In this document: positions 16,502 through 24,457 of the stretch, piece after piece
Numbering within the stretch: the stretch's first letter is position 1
Layout of the letters: each line of letters starts with the position of its first letter
NCBI RefSeq assembly: GCF_001485575.1
Contig: NZ_BCNB01000005.1
Coordinates: 1-64,000, forward strand
Origin: Haloarcula sp. CBA1127
GTDB taxonomy: Archaea > Halobacteriota > Halobacteria > Halobacteriales > Haloarculaceae
Direction of reading: 5' to 3'
Length of the DNA stretch: 64,000 nt
Program-made: the position numbers and the translations under genes
The notes under the pieces: generated by a model
Seen by the model: the letters and a program-made list of their open reading frames with translations, nothing else
What the model was told of the DNA's origin: nothing
The model's database searches: none

Positions 16502-17029
16502 CTACTCAATCCACCCGCCGATCTCAACCTGTTCACTGTCTGTTGGAGCATCGTCGGTCGTCTTCGTAGCTGAGTCAAACGGTGGCTCAACGAGACACGG
16601 CACTTCGTTGTCGTATGTCCGGTCGGGACATTTCACGCAGTCGACCGGCACGATAGGACTGCACTCAGTGCAAGAGGTCGCTGTTCCGTCGAAGCCGTTG
16701 ATGCTCACTGACCAGGGGATGACGCTTGCAAGTCGATATGTCTCCGCTGCTGGACGGCGAGTACTAGCAGACCCACAGCCAACGGCCCCACAGACGTCGC
16801 AGGTGAGGAGATGGTCTCGATCTGCCTCGTGGAAGAGCGACGACGCCTGCTCGACGTTGTCGCGGTCCTGAAGCGCACAGTCCCGGCAGATCGTGAATCG
16901 GAACACGCCATCCTCTCGATCCACTTCGTCGGGCCACCGGACGTACGTGTACGCCTCGCCGGAGATATCGGCTCTGTCTCCACAGAATCGACAGTACTCG
17001 GCCGTTGCCTCGGGCTGGACGCTGCTCAT
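16502..17029 (-). CDS. Multi-cysteine zinc-binding protein
   Basis: The protein has 175 residues from the ATG at 17029. Five CxxC-type knuckles are visible: CRFCG, CRDCA, CDVCGAVGCG, CTECS and CVKCP. It therefore likely binds two or three zinc ions. The order resembles haloarchaeal zinc-finger proteins of unknown role. The start overlaps the stop of the Mom-like gene by 4 bases (ATGA), so the two form one operon and may act together. Confidence 0.6.
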   Translation of the reverse strand: MSSVQPEATAEYCRFCGDRADISGEAYTYVRWPDEVDREDGVFRFTICRDCALQDRDNVEQASSLFHEADRDHLLTCDVCGAVGCGSASTRRPAAETYRLASVIPWSVSINGFDGTATSCTECSPIVPVDCVKCPDRTYDNEVPCLVEPPFDSATKTTDDAPTDSEQVEIGGWIE

Positions 17030-17793
17030 CGGGACCACCGTGCAAGTGTTGATTGCTCTCTAGCAGTGTCCACAGGGCACAGAAAGCGCCATTTGTAGCG
17101 CTCTCGAATCGGCTTGTCCTCGCGGTTGCTTGCCTGCCCTGGTTCTCGGTAGCCTGTACAGGTCCAGCCCTTGTCTTTCAGTGCTCGAACCATCGCCCCG
17201 TCGTAATCCGAGCGAACCCACGTTAGGAGAAATCGAGTGTCGCGGTCGTCAGCCTGCAAGAAGTGTTCTTGGGAGCGAGCCAGCGCTGCTGAGGCAAGAT
17301 TAGGCATCTGAACGCCCATGCAGATCCGCGCGGCCTCGACGAGCGAGTCGCCAGAAATTACCTCGCTGTCGACGACTGGCGTATCCGTCGGCGGAAGCAC
17401 TCGCCGGGCAGTCGATCGAATCTCTGCAGGAAGGCTCTCAATATCGACGGGCTCAGGACAGAGCTGGCCGTCGACGCCGTACCGAATGCGCTTTTTCGAG
17501 ATCAGAGGGTAGCGGTACGTGATAGCTCCAACGAGCGAGCCTTGGAAGTACAGTCCGTGATGGGCGAGATTGACCGACGGTAGCGACCCCATATATGAGT
17601 GATGCGCCTCGTACACGGCAGCTGCGGTGTCCCTGTCGATTGGTTCGACGGTGACGTGATCGGCGAATCGAATCCCGAGGGGTGCCGTGAACGGGTCTCC
17701 GCCGGCGTGGATCGGACAGGAACACTGCTCTGTCTCCGCTGGCGGGCGATGCTGGAACGACTGTGCTCGCGTCGACGCTGAGTGTATGGACAT
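17026..17793 (-). CDS. Mom-like / GNAT-fold protein
   Basis: The protein has 255 residues. After a Cys/His-containing N-terminus (ETEQCSCPIHAGG), the pattern AAAVYEAHHSYMGSLPSVNL is followed by HGLYFQGSLVGAITYRYPL. Later come PNLASAALARSQEHFL and DTRFLLTWVRSDYDGAMVRA. This order recalls phage Mu Mom-type proteins, a GNAT-related fold that modifies adenines in DNA and blocks restriction. The resemblance is by eye and could instead be another GNAT branch. It starts next to a consensus leader hairpin and is followed by the overlapping zinc protein. Confidence 0.45.
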   Translation of the reverse strand: MSIHSASTRAQSFQHRPPAETEQCSCPIHAGGDPFTAPLGIRFADHVTVEPIDRDTAAAVYEAHHSYMGSLPSVNLAHHGLYFQGSLVGAITYRYPLISKKRIRYGVDGQLCPEPVDIESLPAEIRSTARRVLPPTDTPVVDSEVISGDSLVEAARICMGVQMPNLASAALARSQEHFLQADDRDTRFLLTWVRSDYDGAMVRALKDKGWTCTGYREPGQASNREDKPIRERYKWRFLCPVDTAREQSTLARWSR

Positions 17794-17820
17794 CCTCTCA
17801 CCCGCCGGAGGAACAGAAAA
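17794..17820 (-). promoter_or_regulatory. Leader hairpin copy 10 (short form)
   Basis: CCTC(T) (17794-17798) and GGAGG (17807-17811) enclose CACCCGCC. CAGAAAA follows, so the box is TTTTCTG rather than TTTTGTG. The ATG is at 17793. Confidence 0.75.
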
Positions 17821-17831
17821 CCGCTATCGAG

Positions 17832-18296
17832 TCACCAGGGAGTAATCACAATGCCGGCGTCCGGACCCTCGATGTATATCGGTTCACACCCACGATAGAA
17901 GATCGTGAATCGTTCTGGCTGGTACACAGGATGCTTCGCAAGCGTTGCGACTGCACGGCTCATGTCCGCTGGCGGGAACTGTGGCTCGCCTGACCGGAGG
18001 GCAAGGCGACCGGACTGGAGCACGTCCCACGACTGGAACTGGTAGTCGGCTGGAGGGGTGAACGTCTCTCGGGCCGTCGCGACAAGATACTCCGCACCGT
18101 CGACGACTTTTCCGGCTATGGAATAGCGAGCAGACTCCGGACGAACGGTGACAGCGCCATCGAACACAGAGACTACTTCATTCTTCCAGACAAATGGCGA
18201 TGGTGGCTTGACGACTGGAATTGGTTTCTCGTCGAAGGTCGGTTCAGAACTGTTCTCAGATGCTCCGCCACTGGCTTCGGATGTGTGTTCTGTCAT
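17832..18296 (-). CDS. Paralogue of the C-terminal domain of 18332-19012
   Basis: The protein has 154 residues. From about residue 35 it matches the neighbour: AGKVVDGAEYLVATARETFT, then a Trp-containing segment (FQSWDVLQSGRLA), PERFTIFYRG and YIEGPDAGIVI. It lacks the neighbour's zinc-binding N-terminus. Each copy has its own leader hairpin, so the duplication included the leader. The domain is unknown. The ending is strand-rich. Confidence 0.6.
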   Translation of the reverse strand: MTEHTSEASGGASENSSEPTFDEKPIPVVKPPSPFVWKNEVVSVFDGAVTVRPESARYSIAGKVVDGAEYLVATARETFTPPADYQFQSWDVLQSGRLALRSGEPQFPPADMSRAVATLAKHPVYQPERFTIFYRGCEPIYIEGPDAGIVITPW

Positions 18297-18324
18297 CCTC
18301 TCACCCGCCGGAGGAACAGAAAAT
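18297..18324 (-). promoter_or_regulatory. Leader hairpin copy 11 (short form)
   Basis: CCTCT (18297-18301) and GGAGG (18310-18314) enclose CACCCGCC, then CAGAAAAT (18317-18324). Abuts the ATG at 18296. Confidence 0.8.
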
Positions 18325-18331
18325 TGGTGAG

Positions 18332-19012
18332 CTAGTCGAGACTAGGGAGCCGCTCAGCGATGAGAATCCCACCTCCCGGTCCTTCTAAGTACAGTGCTGT
18401 GTGCCCTCGGAAGTAGAGGGTGTATCGCTCTGGAACGTACTGATGGCCGGTCGAAAGCGTCGCGATGGCCTTCGACAAGAGCCGTGCCGAGAACAGTGGG
18501 TCGCCGCGATGATTCGCCAAGCGGCCGGATTGCAGTGGCTCCCAGCTGTCGAACCCGTGGTCTGCTGGCGGCGTCAGTGTCGTCCGGGCCGTTGCGATCA
18601 GGTAGTCAGCCCCGCTGACAACTTTGCCAGCCGTGTTCGCGACATCTGGAATGAATTCCACATTCCCCCCGAAGTCGGTTATCGTCTCGTTTTCCCAACG
18701 CAATGCTTCTGGATGGCCGGCGACCGGCACCGGCGGGCCTCGGAAGCCCTCGCTTCGGATGTGGGATTTTGCTTTGCTCTCGCAACCGAATGTCTCCCCG
18801 CAGGTACACTCGAACGATTCGTCGTTGCGATAGTAGCCGTCAGTATCCTGTGAGCGGACAAGTTCGCCGTCGTCGTCCATGTAGATGGTATCGACATACC
18901 CCCACGAGTACGACACCTCAATCTCATGCTCCTGTCCGGGCTTGCTGAAGTCGAAGCCGGCTTGCTGGTCTGGCTGTCCGTCCTGCGTCTGAGTCGGGTC
19001 AGTTGCAGTCAT
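18332..19012 (-). CDS. Zinc-finger protein with duplicated C-terminal domain
   Basis: The protein has 226 residues. N-terminal QQAGFDFSKPGQ is followed by strands and a zinc-finger-like ECTCGETFGCESKAKSHIRS (residues about 69-88). The C-terminal domain (AGKVVSGADYLIATARTTLT, FDSWEPLQSGRLA, PERYTLYFRG, YLEGPGGGILI) is paralogous to 17832-18296. The zinc finger suggests DNA or protein contact. No named family was recognised. Confidence 0.6.
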   Translation of the reverse strand: MTATDPTQTQDGQPDQQAGFDFSKPGQEHEIEVSYSWGYVDTIYMDDDGELVRSQDTDGYYRNDESFECTCGETFGCESKAKSHIRSEGFRGPPVPVAGHPEALRWENETITDFGGNVEFIPDVANTAGKVVSGADYLIATARTTLTPPADHGFDSWEPLQSGRLANHRGDPLFSARLLSKAIATLSTGHQYVPERYTLYFRGHTALYLEGPGGGILIAERLPSLD

Positions 19013-19040
19013 CCTCTCACCCGCCAGAGGAACACAAAAT
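19013..19040 (-). promoter_or_regulatory. Leader hairpin copy 12 (short form, consensus)
   Basis: CCTCT (19013-19017), loop CACCCGCC, AGAGG (19026-19030), CACAAAAT (19033-19040). The sequence is identical to copy 9. Abuts the ATG at 19012. Confidence 0.85.
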
Positions 19041-19056
19041 CGCTCGATCCAGCGTA

Positions 19057-19087
19057 TTAACCAACAGAAGTCGTGAGTGTTGGTTAA
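19057..19087. repeat. Inverted repeat TTAACCAACA family, copy A
   Basis: TTAACCAACA (19057-19066) and TGTTGGTTAA (19078-19087) form perfect 10 bp arms with an 11-base spacer. It lies between two minus-strand genes, just upstream of leader copy 12. Confidence 0.75.
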
Positions 19088-19113
19088 GAAGCTCGGTATC
19101 GTGGGTTTGCGTG

Positions 19114-19959
19114 CTACTCAGCTCGATCACCTGCCCCACCGTCGGTCGTAAGACTCGTCTGTCTCGTGGCAAGGAACCGCTCAGGGACGCTCTCGAATGC
19201 ATCCAGCCCCGCTTGCTCAGTCCCTTCGACGTCGACGCCACTGTGCCCTGTTTGCCACGTAGCAGAGTCGCGCTCGAAGCCCCCGTCAAAGGCTGAGAGT
19301 TCTGATCGTCGGGCTGGAGCCGCTGCCGACGAGAGTTCTTCGGCACGGTCTGAAAGCCAGCCCATCTGATCGAACATCCCGTCGAAGTCTCGCTCCTGGA
19401 AGGGGAAGCGGACTGTCGCTTTCGGCGGGAGGGCAGTGTACGTCTCCCGCCCGGTCCGAATCGCAGTTGGTCGTCCCTCGAAGATACCACGCTCGTCCAG
19501 CACGTCGACGTAGTCGCTGCCGGCCAGAACAACCAACTCTCGACAGGGGGACTCCTGCTGATCGGCTGCGTACGGCCGCCGGAGCCAATCGCCCAGTGAT
19601 GAATGGACACAGAGCGCCCACCGATCTAGCTGGGTCTCGACTCGGTCGCCCGATGGAAGCCGGTAGTGTGGCTCACCCTCGATGGGTTCTCCACGCAGGT
19701 TCTTGATAGCCGTGTCGTACGGGGCGACCGTCTGCCGAGGCATTAGTATCGCGTGTTCCGCAGAGAGGACACCCCAAGAATTCGCTCGTCGGTCAGCAGT
19801 TCGAGCCCACTGGACAGCGGCCTCAGCATATGACCGCTTGACCGAGAAATATGACGATGTGTAGAGGCTGCGAGCCTCAGCTGGATCGTCGGTTTTCGCG
19901 TCACCGCACCCGACAAGTACGAAGCGGCCACGAGTTCGCTCAGTCTGTGTAGTAGTCAT
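19114..19959 (-). CDS. DUF6884-like protein with PIP-like tail
   Basis: The protein has 281 residues from the ATG at 19959. The N-terminal domain has VLVGCGDAKTDDPAEARSLY, then WGVLSAEHAILMPRQTVAPYD. This is the layout of DUF6884/YaaA-like proteins, often found near the 7-deazaguanine DNA-modification enzyme DpdA. The next gene upstream is TGT-like, strengthening that reading. The C-terminal tail carries EQAGLDAF, matching a PCNA-binding box and nearly identical to the tail of the methylase at 8183. The middle part is unassigned. Confidence 0.6.
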   Translation of the reverse strand: MTTTQTERTRGRFVLVGCGDAKTDDPAEARSLYTSSYFSVKRSYAEAAVQWARTADRRANSWGVLSAEHAILMPRQTVAPYDTAIKNLRGEPIEGEPHYRLPSGDRVETQLDRWALCVHSSLGDWLRRPYAADQQESPCRELVVLAGSDYVDVLDERGIFEGRPTAIRTGRETYTALPPKATVRFPFQERDFDGMFDQMGWLSDRAEELSSAAAPARRSELSAFDGGFERDSATWQTGHSGVDVEGTEQAGLDAFESVPERFLATRQTSLTTDGGAGDRAE

Positions 19960-19963
19960 CTGT

Positions 19964-19991
19964 CTCCCTCGCCCCACGGGGAGTCACAAAA
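19964..19991 (-). promoter_or_regulatory. Leader hairpin copy 13 (short form)
   Basis: CTCCC (19964-19968) and GGGAG (19978-19982) enclose TCGCCCCAC, then CACAAAA (19985-19991). The box centre is 29 bases before the ATG at 19959. Confidence 0.8.
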
Positions 19992-20015
19992 CTCTCTGAG
20001 GCTGTCCGGTCGGCT

Positions 20016-20957
20016 CTAGCCGTGGACCTCAGTGGGGATGAGTCCTGCCCGGTATTCCACTCTGTCTCGCTCGTGTTGGCTCCGGTACGCGAGCGTCTGT
20101 CCGTTCTCGTACTCGACGACAATCGCATCCTCAAGGCCATTCACAGTCGCTCTCGAACCGTCAGCAGCCCAGACGGGGTCCATCGGTTCCGCTGTTAGCG
20201 GATTCCGGTCTCTCTCTGCAGTGGGCCACACACCCCGCGATTTCCAGTATGACCGGATGTGTCGCAAACTCTCTCGAACCGTCTCTTGGATCGAGAGATG
20301 GTCCGCACTCCCGTAGCCGTGTGGTGAGAAATACTCCCCGTGAAGTGCCGCTAAGTGGACCCCGTTCCAGTCGACGCCAACGATATCGGCTGGCTCCTCG
20401 CCGGTCACGCGCGGTTGTGTTAGTTCCTCGATCACTGGATACTGTTTTGTCGGACTTGCCCCCAGCAGATGCACTCGCCGTCCCCGCCAGTCCACGATGT
20501 CCGTGTACTCCTCGGCAGTCTGGTCAGAATACCCCATCGGGTAGCCAAGTATCATGTCCTCGTCGATTACGTCGATTGCTTCGTGGCATTTCGGAACGAT
20601 GATGACCTCAGTCTCCGGAAACTTCCGTTTCAGCTCCCGTCCGGCTTGGTTGTACCGTCTCGCCTCCTGTCGGTCGTATGCGTCCCCGAGCATCCCGACC
20701 GACGGCTCGTACTGCTCGAAGCGCTCAATGTACCGGTCCAAGTCAGGATTCCGGAAGTCGTTGTCTAGAATCTCAACCGGGACCTCGACGTTCCGAAGTT
20801 TGGATTGATACGAGTAGTCCTCGCGAACACCGACGGTGAATCCGAGACGGTAAGCATCGATTACGAAGGGCTCGCGATGAAGGAACCCGATGTAATCAGC
20901 CCGCTGTGCATCGCCGAGAGCCGCCGCTGACCAAGAGTGTCGTGCCTCAGAAGACAT
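20016..20957 (-). CDS. TGT/DpdA-like barrel protein (DUF6610-like)
   Basis: The protein has 313 residues from the ATG at 20957. It contains ETEVIIVPKCHEAIDVID, ILGYPMGYSD, RRVHLLGASPTKQYPVIEEL and DIVGVDWNGVHLAA, in the order seen in tRNA-guanine transglycosylase relatives annotated DUF6610. The related DpdA exchanges guanine for a 7-deazaguanine in DNA, a phage and plasmid defence against restriction. With the DUF6884-like protein downstream, a base-modification role for plasmid DNA is plausible but unproven. Catalytic Asp residues cannot be assigned with confidence. Confidence 0.55.
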   Translation of the reverse strand: MSSEARHSWSAAALGDAQRADYIGFLHREPFVIDAYRLGFTVGVREDYSYQSKLRNVEVPVEILDNDFRNPDLDRYIERFEQYEPSVGMLGDAYDRQEARRYNQAGRELKRKFPETEVIIVPKCHEAIDVIDEDMILGYPMGYSDQTAEEYTDIVDWRGRRVHLLGASPTKQYPVIEELTQPRVTGEEPADIVGVDWNGVHLAALHGEYFSPHGYGSADHLSIQETVRESLRHIRSYWKSRGVWPTAERDRNPLTAEPMDPVWAADGSRATVNGLEDAIVVEYENGQTLAYRSQHERDRVEYRAGLIPTEVHG

Positions 20958-20969
20958 CGAAATCACCGA

Positions 20970-21010
20970 GCGCGCCCACCGGCGCGCCCAGCTGGCAGGC
21001 GCGGCAAAAA
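20970..21010 (-). promoter_or_regulatory. Leader hairpin copy 14 (diverged, GC-rich)
   Basis: GCGCGCC (20970-20976) and GGCGCGC (20981-20987) form a strong stem. GCAAAAAA (21003-21010) gives a T-run box on the coding strand. The layout matches the family, but the box is TTTTTTGC. Confidence 0.5.
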
Positions 21011-21057
21011 ACGACCCCGCGGGTTAAATACCGAGACGAGAGGAAGTGTCTGTCAGA

Positions 21058-21924
21058 ATGAAGGAAGGCATCGAATCGCAGTACGACGACCCTGACAGCT
21101 ACCGGGGCGACTACCCTCCGGACTGGCCTTACAGGATTGTTTTCCGGAAGCAGTTGGACAACAACACTTGCGCCAACTGCGAGATGCAGTACCCCTCGGA
21201 AGCGTTGGAGGTCCTGCGACGAATCCCTGCCGAGAACGGCGGGACGAACAAAACCACGAACCTACTGACAGTGTGCCCGACCTGCGAGGACGATGTCAAG
21301 CAGGAGGGCCGTCTGAACCTCCCAATGTCGCTCAAAGAAGAGCCAGCCGGCGGTTCCGAAGAGGACACCCACAGAGTCCTGCCGCTGCAGAGTGACGTCC
21401 CAAGGACTGAGGAAACTGAGACTGACGTGACCGAACAGGCGGGGCAATCCCGAGGGTCCTCCCGCTTGGAGGTCAACCACATTCCACGGTCGACGAGGAC
21501 TCCAACCGACCGACCGACGACGGAGGGGAGCGATGAACAGTCCGACCAGGGCGACACTGCCGACGAGCGTGCTATATCGAGTCGGGTGCTCTTCGCGTCC
21601 ATCGGGGGGACAGCGATGGTTCTGGCATATCTCTGTGCGATTGCTGTCGCCTCTTTCTTGCCCCCGCCTGTGAGTGACGTAGCGTTCTACGGCCTCCCGC
21701 TGGCTGGGCTCGTGACCGGAGTCCGATGGCGGCTCTCGACAGCCGTTGCGTCCGCCTACGTAGTCAGCATGTATGCTGCACTCTGGCAGGTCTTCTCGGC
21801 GGAGCCGTCAGTACCGGGGTGGGTCCCCGTAATCGCACCACTAGCTGGGATTGCCTACGGACTCGTCGTTGAGCGGACTGGGTTCTCGCTACGGAACCAC
21901 TTCCGTTCTCAGATCCGCGATTGA
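21058..21924 (+). CDS. HNH-like zinc domain fused to membrane domain
   Basis: The protein has 288 residues from the ATG at 21058. The N-terminus has CANCEMQYPSEALEVLRRIP, then NGGTNKTTNLLTVCPTC, like HNH nucleases, but the conserved His of the EVHHI segment is Arg here (EVLRRI), so nuclease activity is doubtful. An acidic linker of about 90 residues leads to four hydrophobic helices from about residue 175. It may be a membrane-tethered zinc-binding sensor. It is on the plus strand and convergent with the GIY-YIG-like gene, with 3' ends overlapping by 16 bases. Confidence 0.6.
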   Translation: MKEGIESQYDDPDSYRGDYPPDWPYRIVFRKQLDNNTCANCEMQYPSEALEVLRRIPAENGGTNKTTNLLTVCPTCEDDVKQEGRLNLPMSLKEEPAGGSEEDTHRVLPLQSDVPRTEETETDVTEQAGQSRGSSRLEVNHIPRSTRTPTDRPTTEGSDEQSDQGDTADERAISSRVLFASIGGTAMVLAYLCAIAVASFLPPPVSDVAFYGLPLAGLVTGVRWRLSTAVASAYVVSMYAALWQVFSAEPSVPGWVPVIAPLAGIAYGLVVERTGFSLRNHFRSQIRD

Positions 21925-22661
21925 TGATCCAGCGCTTCTGTTGACGAAATATACGCCGATAACTGGTCCACGACAGAGGGGTCAAACTCGTCAGAGACGT
22001 GTCGCACGTTCCACAACCCAGATTGATACACCTCAGATTTCGGCGAGTGATACCCGAGCCAATCGAGGTCCGATGGCCCTGCGGATCGACGATAACTCGA
22101 TACCATCGCGATAGTGTTCGCTTCGATCACCGCTCGGTCACACTCGGGTCCGGGGTCGCCCGGAACGTCAACCCAGAGAAACGGCAGATCACGGATATAC
22201 TCCGATACACGCTGTTCAAGTTCGTGTTCCTGCTCGCGAACAGCAGTCGTCTCGGCGTCGGGATTTTGCTCGCCCCAGTGGGGATACTCGTCGTGCCAGC
22301 CGTGCTTCTCGATCAGTGCCCGTCCGACGTGCAAGCGAAAAATCGAACCACGATGGTTGCCACCGCCGGCGTACTTCCCGCGAACGTTCCCACGATGTTG
22401 CCTGAGTCGGTTCCAGAGCGTATTCGATGAGCCTGCACTGACGCCGACGGTCCCGATCCGGGAGAGTCGCCAGTCGACTGCTGTCGCTGCGCGAAGGTCG
22501 CTTGCTGGCGAGAAGAAAAAGTAGACTCCCCGGTCGGGCCACTCCAGCCGACCGTTCACATCCCCGAGGTAGTATGGGCCGCCGATTTGGTCACGCAACT
22601 CTGCCAGCACACTCAGAAACTGTCCGACAGGGCTGCCACCCGACGCTGCTGTTGAACGCAT
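21909..22661 (-). CDS. GIY-YIG-like nuclease domain protein
   Basis: The protein has 250 residues from the ATG at 22661. Key parts are DRGVYFFFSP (the GIY position), a strand with RLSRIGTVGV (the YIG position), NTLWNRLRQHRGNVRG with the catalytic-type Arg, and GGNHRGSIFRLHVGRAL. The C-terminal half has AVIEANTIAMVSSYRR with the Glu usual in the family. Such domains cut DNA in repair, mobile-element and restriction proteins. Its leader has 7 bp arms, among the best in the set. Confidence 0.65.
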   Translation of the reverse strand: MRSTAASGGSPVGQFLSVLAELRDQIGGPYYLGDVNGRLEWPDRGVYFFFSPASDLRAATAVDWRLSRIGTVGVSAGSSNTLWNRLRQHRGNVRGKYAGGGNHRGSIFRLHVGRALIEKHGWHDEYPHWGEQNPDAETTAVREQEHELEQRVSEYIRDLPFLWVDVPGDPGPECDRAVIEANTIAMVSSYRRSAGPSDLDWLGYHSPKSEVYQSGLWNVRHVSDEFDPSVVDQLSAYISSTEALDHQSRI

Positions 22662-22665
22662 CTTG

Positions 22666-22697
22666 GACTCCCTCACTCCAAAGGGGAGTCACAAAAT
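22666..22697 (-). promoter_or_regulatory. Leader hairpin copy 15 (short form)
   Basis: GACTCCC (22666-22672) and GGGAGTC (22684-22690) pair perfectly over 7 bp. CACAAAAT is at 22690-22697. The box centre is 32 bases before the ATG at 22661. Confidence 0.85.
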
Positions 22698-22735
22698 ATG
22701 GCTCTCAAGCACGACTGGAAAGACACCGCACCCTC

Positions 22736-23695
22736 TCAGCTGTCACCTTCGACGGCATCGATCAAATCCGCTGCAGTCGATGAGATACGGTCCAGCCGGT
22801 CCCGCAACGTCTCTGGTGCGTCACCGTCCCACGCCGCGAGGTAGAACGCCGAGTTGTCGGGGTCCAGCCCAAAGTGGCGACTGACCACGTAGGCAACTGC
22901 CTCGGCCTCGACCTCACGCTTCGAACGCTCCGCCTCATCCGCAACATCGAAGTGAAGATCGGCGTGTGCGAACTCATGAATCAGTGTACTCGCAAGAGCG
23001 GCCCGATTGTCACGGTCGACTGCTTCCACCATCGGATTCGTGGTCGTCACGCTCCGACGCTCGCAGACACCCCGTGCAGACCCGTGCTCCCACTCTTCCG
23101 GAGCGACGATTCTCGCGTCGACACCGATCTCGTCGGTGGCGTCCAACAAGTCCTCGACAAGTCCATCCGGGTCGCCGTAGGCTTCTGTCTCCAGTTCGGG
23201 AAGCGGCTCGCCATCGGTCTGGGAGATATCGAACACCGACGTTGGCCGGAACCCGACTAACCCTCGACGCCACTGCTCGGGGTCTGTCTCGTCGTACTCA
23301 CAGTCCGTGTTCTCGTGATACGACGGCGAGTTTCCGCACGCGGGGCACTTCTTCGTGATAATTGGAGCCCAGATCCAGATCGCGTCCTCGCCTTTCTGGA
23401 CGTAGCGGTCGAACTCATTTTGCCACGTATTGTAGCCGGCGACCCGGGTTGCCTCGGGACACTGGAGCTTGATGAGCAGCGTGTTCCGGGCCGAATAGTC
23501 GTGGAACTTCGATTGGACGTCAAGCCACTGCTGGAACTGCTCGCTGGCCTGGGCCTCGTTCGTGAGGTCGACGAGATCCTCGACCCACGCATCGAGTTTG
23601 TCACGCATCTCCTCGTCTCGGGAGTCGGAATCGTCGAAGGTGCAAGTGGTCTGCTGGCTGGACTGCTCCGGCATATCTGACTGTATCGTTGACAT
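22736..23695 (-). CDS. ardC: ArdC-like antirestriction protein
   Basis: The protein has 319 residues from the ATG at 23695. The N-terminal part (about 25-150) has the ArdC-type ssDNA-binding layout: WLDVQSKFHDYSARNTLLIK, then ATRVAGYNTWQ and KGEDAIWIWAP. The C-terminal part is a metallopeptidase-like domain with LIHEFAHADLH (about 235-245; HExxH). A Cys4-type insert (CPACGNSPSYHENTDC) lies between. ArdC proteins protect incoming conjugative plasmid DNA from host restriction. It has a long-form leader. Confidence 0.8.
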   Translation of the reverse strand: MSTIQSDMPEQSSQQTTCTFDDSDSRDEEMRDKLDAWVEDLVDLTNEAQASEQFQQWLDVQSKFHDYSARNTLLIKLQCPEATRVAGYNTWQNEFDRYVQKGEDAIWIWAPIITKKCPACGNSPSYHENTDCEYDETDPEQWRRGLVGFRPTSVFDISQTDGEPLPELETEAYGDPDGLVEDLLDATDEIGVDARIVAPEEWEHGSARGVCERRSVTTTNPMVEAVDRDNRAALASTLIHEFAHADLHFDVADEAERSKREVEAEAVAYVVSRHFGLDPDNSAFYLAAWDGDAPETLRDRLDRISSTAADLIDAVEGDS

Positions 23696-23720
23696 TGATC
23701 TATCTCCGGGACACGCTCTC

Positions 23721-23757
23721 GGGCACGCCCCAGCACCTCCACTGGGGGACAGAAAAT
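23721..23757 (-). promoter_or_regulatory. Leader hairpin copy 16 (long form)
   Basis: CCCCAG (23728-23733) and CTGGGG (23742-23747) form the first stem, followed by ACAGAAAAT. About 30 further bases with a GCGTGCCCGAGAGCGTGTCC-type second hairpin precede the ATG at 23695. Confidence 0.75.
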
Positions 23758-23760
23758 TGA

Positions 23761-24327
23761 CTACTGCTGTTGGGACCGCGTTCTGTATCTCTCTGGCGGG
23801 TAAAAGACGACGTGAATAGCAGAACCAAGGTTGTACCACGATTTCGGGAGAACAGAGACTTCTAGCCCCCACTCGGAAGCGAACTCGAAGACGTCGAACC
23901 ACAGATTGTGGGGTGGCTCTTGCGATTCCAGTCGCTCGATATTGCCGGGGTAAACGTGCATCGAGTACAACGCCGGCTCACCATCGTCAAGCCAGAGTGT
24001 CGAGTGATCGTCTGCTGGCGGGCTGTGAGGCGGTCCCTTCGGGTCGCTGTCGGCGTCAAGCGGCGAGTGCGGGCACTCATCGTCGCCCGTAATGAGACGC
24101 CGTATGCAGGCTGTCTCAGCAGGCTCATCGAGGTCGAAGGCTTGGGCAAACGCATCGCGCTGAAACTCGCCCATGATCGCGCCGAGCGCCCGCCAGATGT
24201 CGTCCCATCTTGGGTCCTCTGGCTCGTGATCGAGGTAGTCGTGGACGGCCTCGCGCAGCTGCCGGTACTCGTCCCACGCCGGAACAGGCTCGTTCGGGCC
24301 GGGTGTCGGCCAGTCAGTGCGGTCCAT
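23761..24327 (-). CDS. Unrecognised 188-residue acidic protein
   Basis: From the ATG at 24327 the protein is rich in Asp, Glu and Pro. It has a helical N-terminal part (EYRQLREAVHDYLDHEPED) and a C-terminal strand-rich part (GLEVSVLPKSWYNLGSAIHV). No motif was recognised. The leader keeps the second-hairpin sequence (GGCGTGCTGGCGTGTCCC) but I do not see the TTTTGTG box, so expression may differ. Inverted repeat copy B lies just upstream. Confidence 0.6.
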   Translation of the reverse strand: MDRTDWPTPGPNEPVPAWDEYRQLREAVHDYLDHEPEDPRWDDIWRALGAIMGEFQRDAFAQAFDLDEPAETACIRRLITGDDECPHSPLDADSDPKGPPHSPPADDHSTLWLDDGEPALYSMHVYPGNIERLESQEPPHNLWFDVFEFASEWGLEVSVLPKSWYNLGSAIHVVFYPPERYRTRSQQQ

Positions 24328-24402
24328 ACGCTTGGGAAAATTCTGACAGGGTATCAACTCTCGGGACACGCCAGCACGCCGCGTCAGAGAAGAGGCCTTG
24401 CC

Positions 24403-24446
24403 GCTAACCAACACTGAGTGGAATATGGAGCACCGTGTTGGTTAGC
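24403..24446. repeat. Inverted repeat TAACCAACA family, copy B
   Basis: GCTAACCAACAC (24403-24414) and GTGTTGGTTAGC (24435-24446) form perfect 12 bp arms with a 20-base spacer. The right arm ends 12 bases from the stop of the gene at 24458. This is the longest perfect copy. Confidence 0.8.
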
Positions 24447-24457
24447 CTGCGAGTTGG

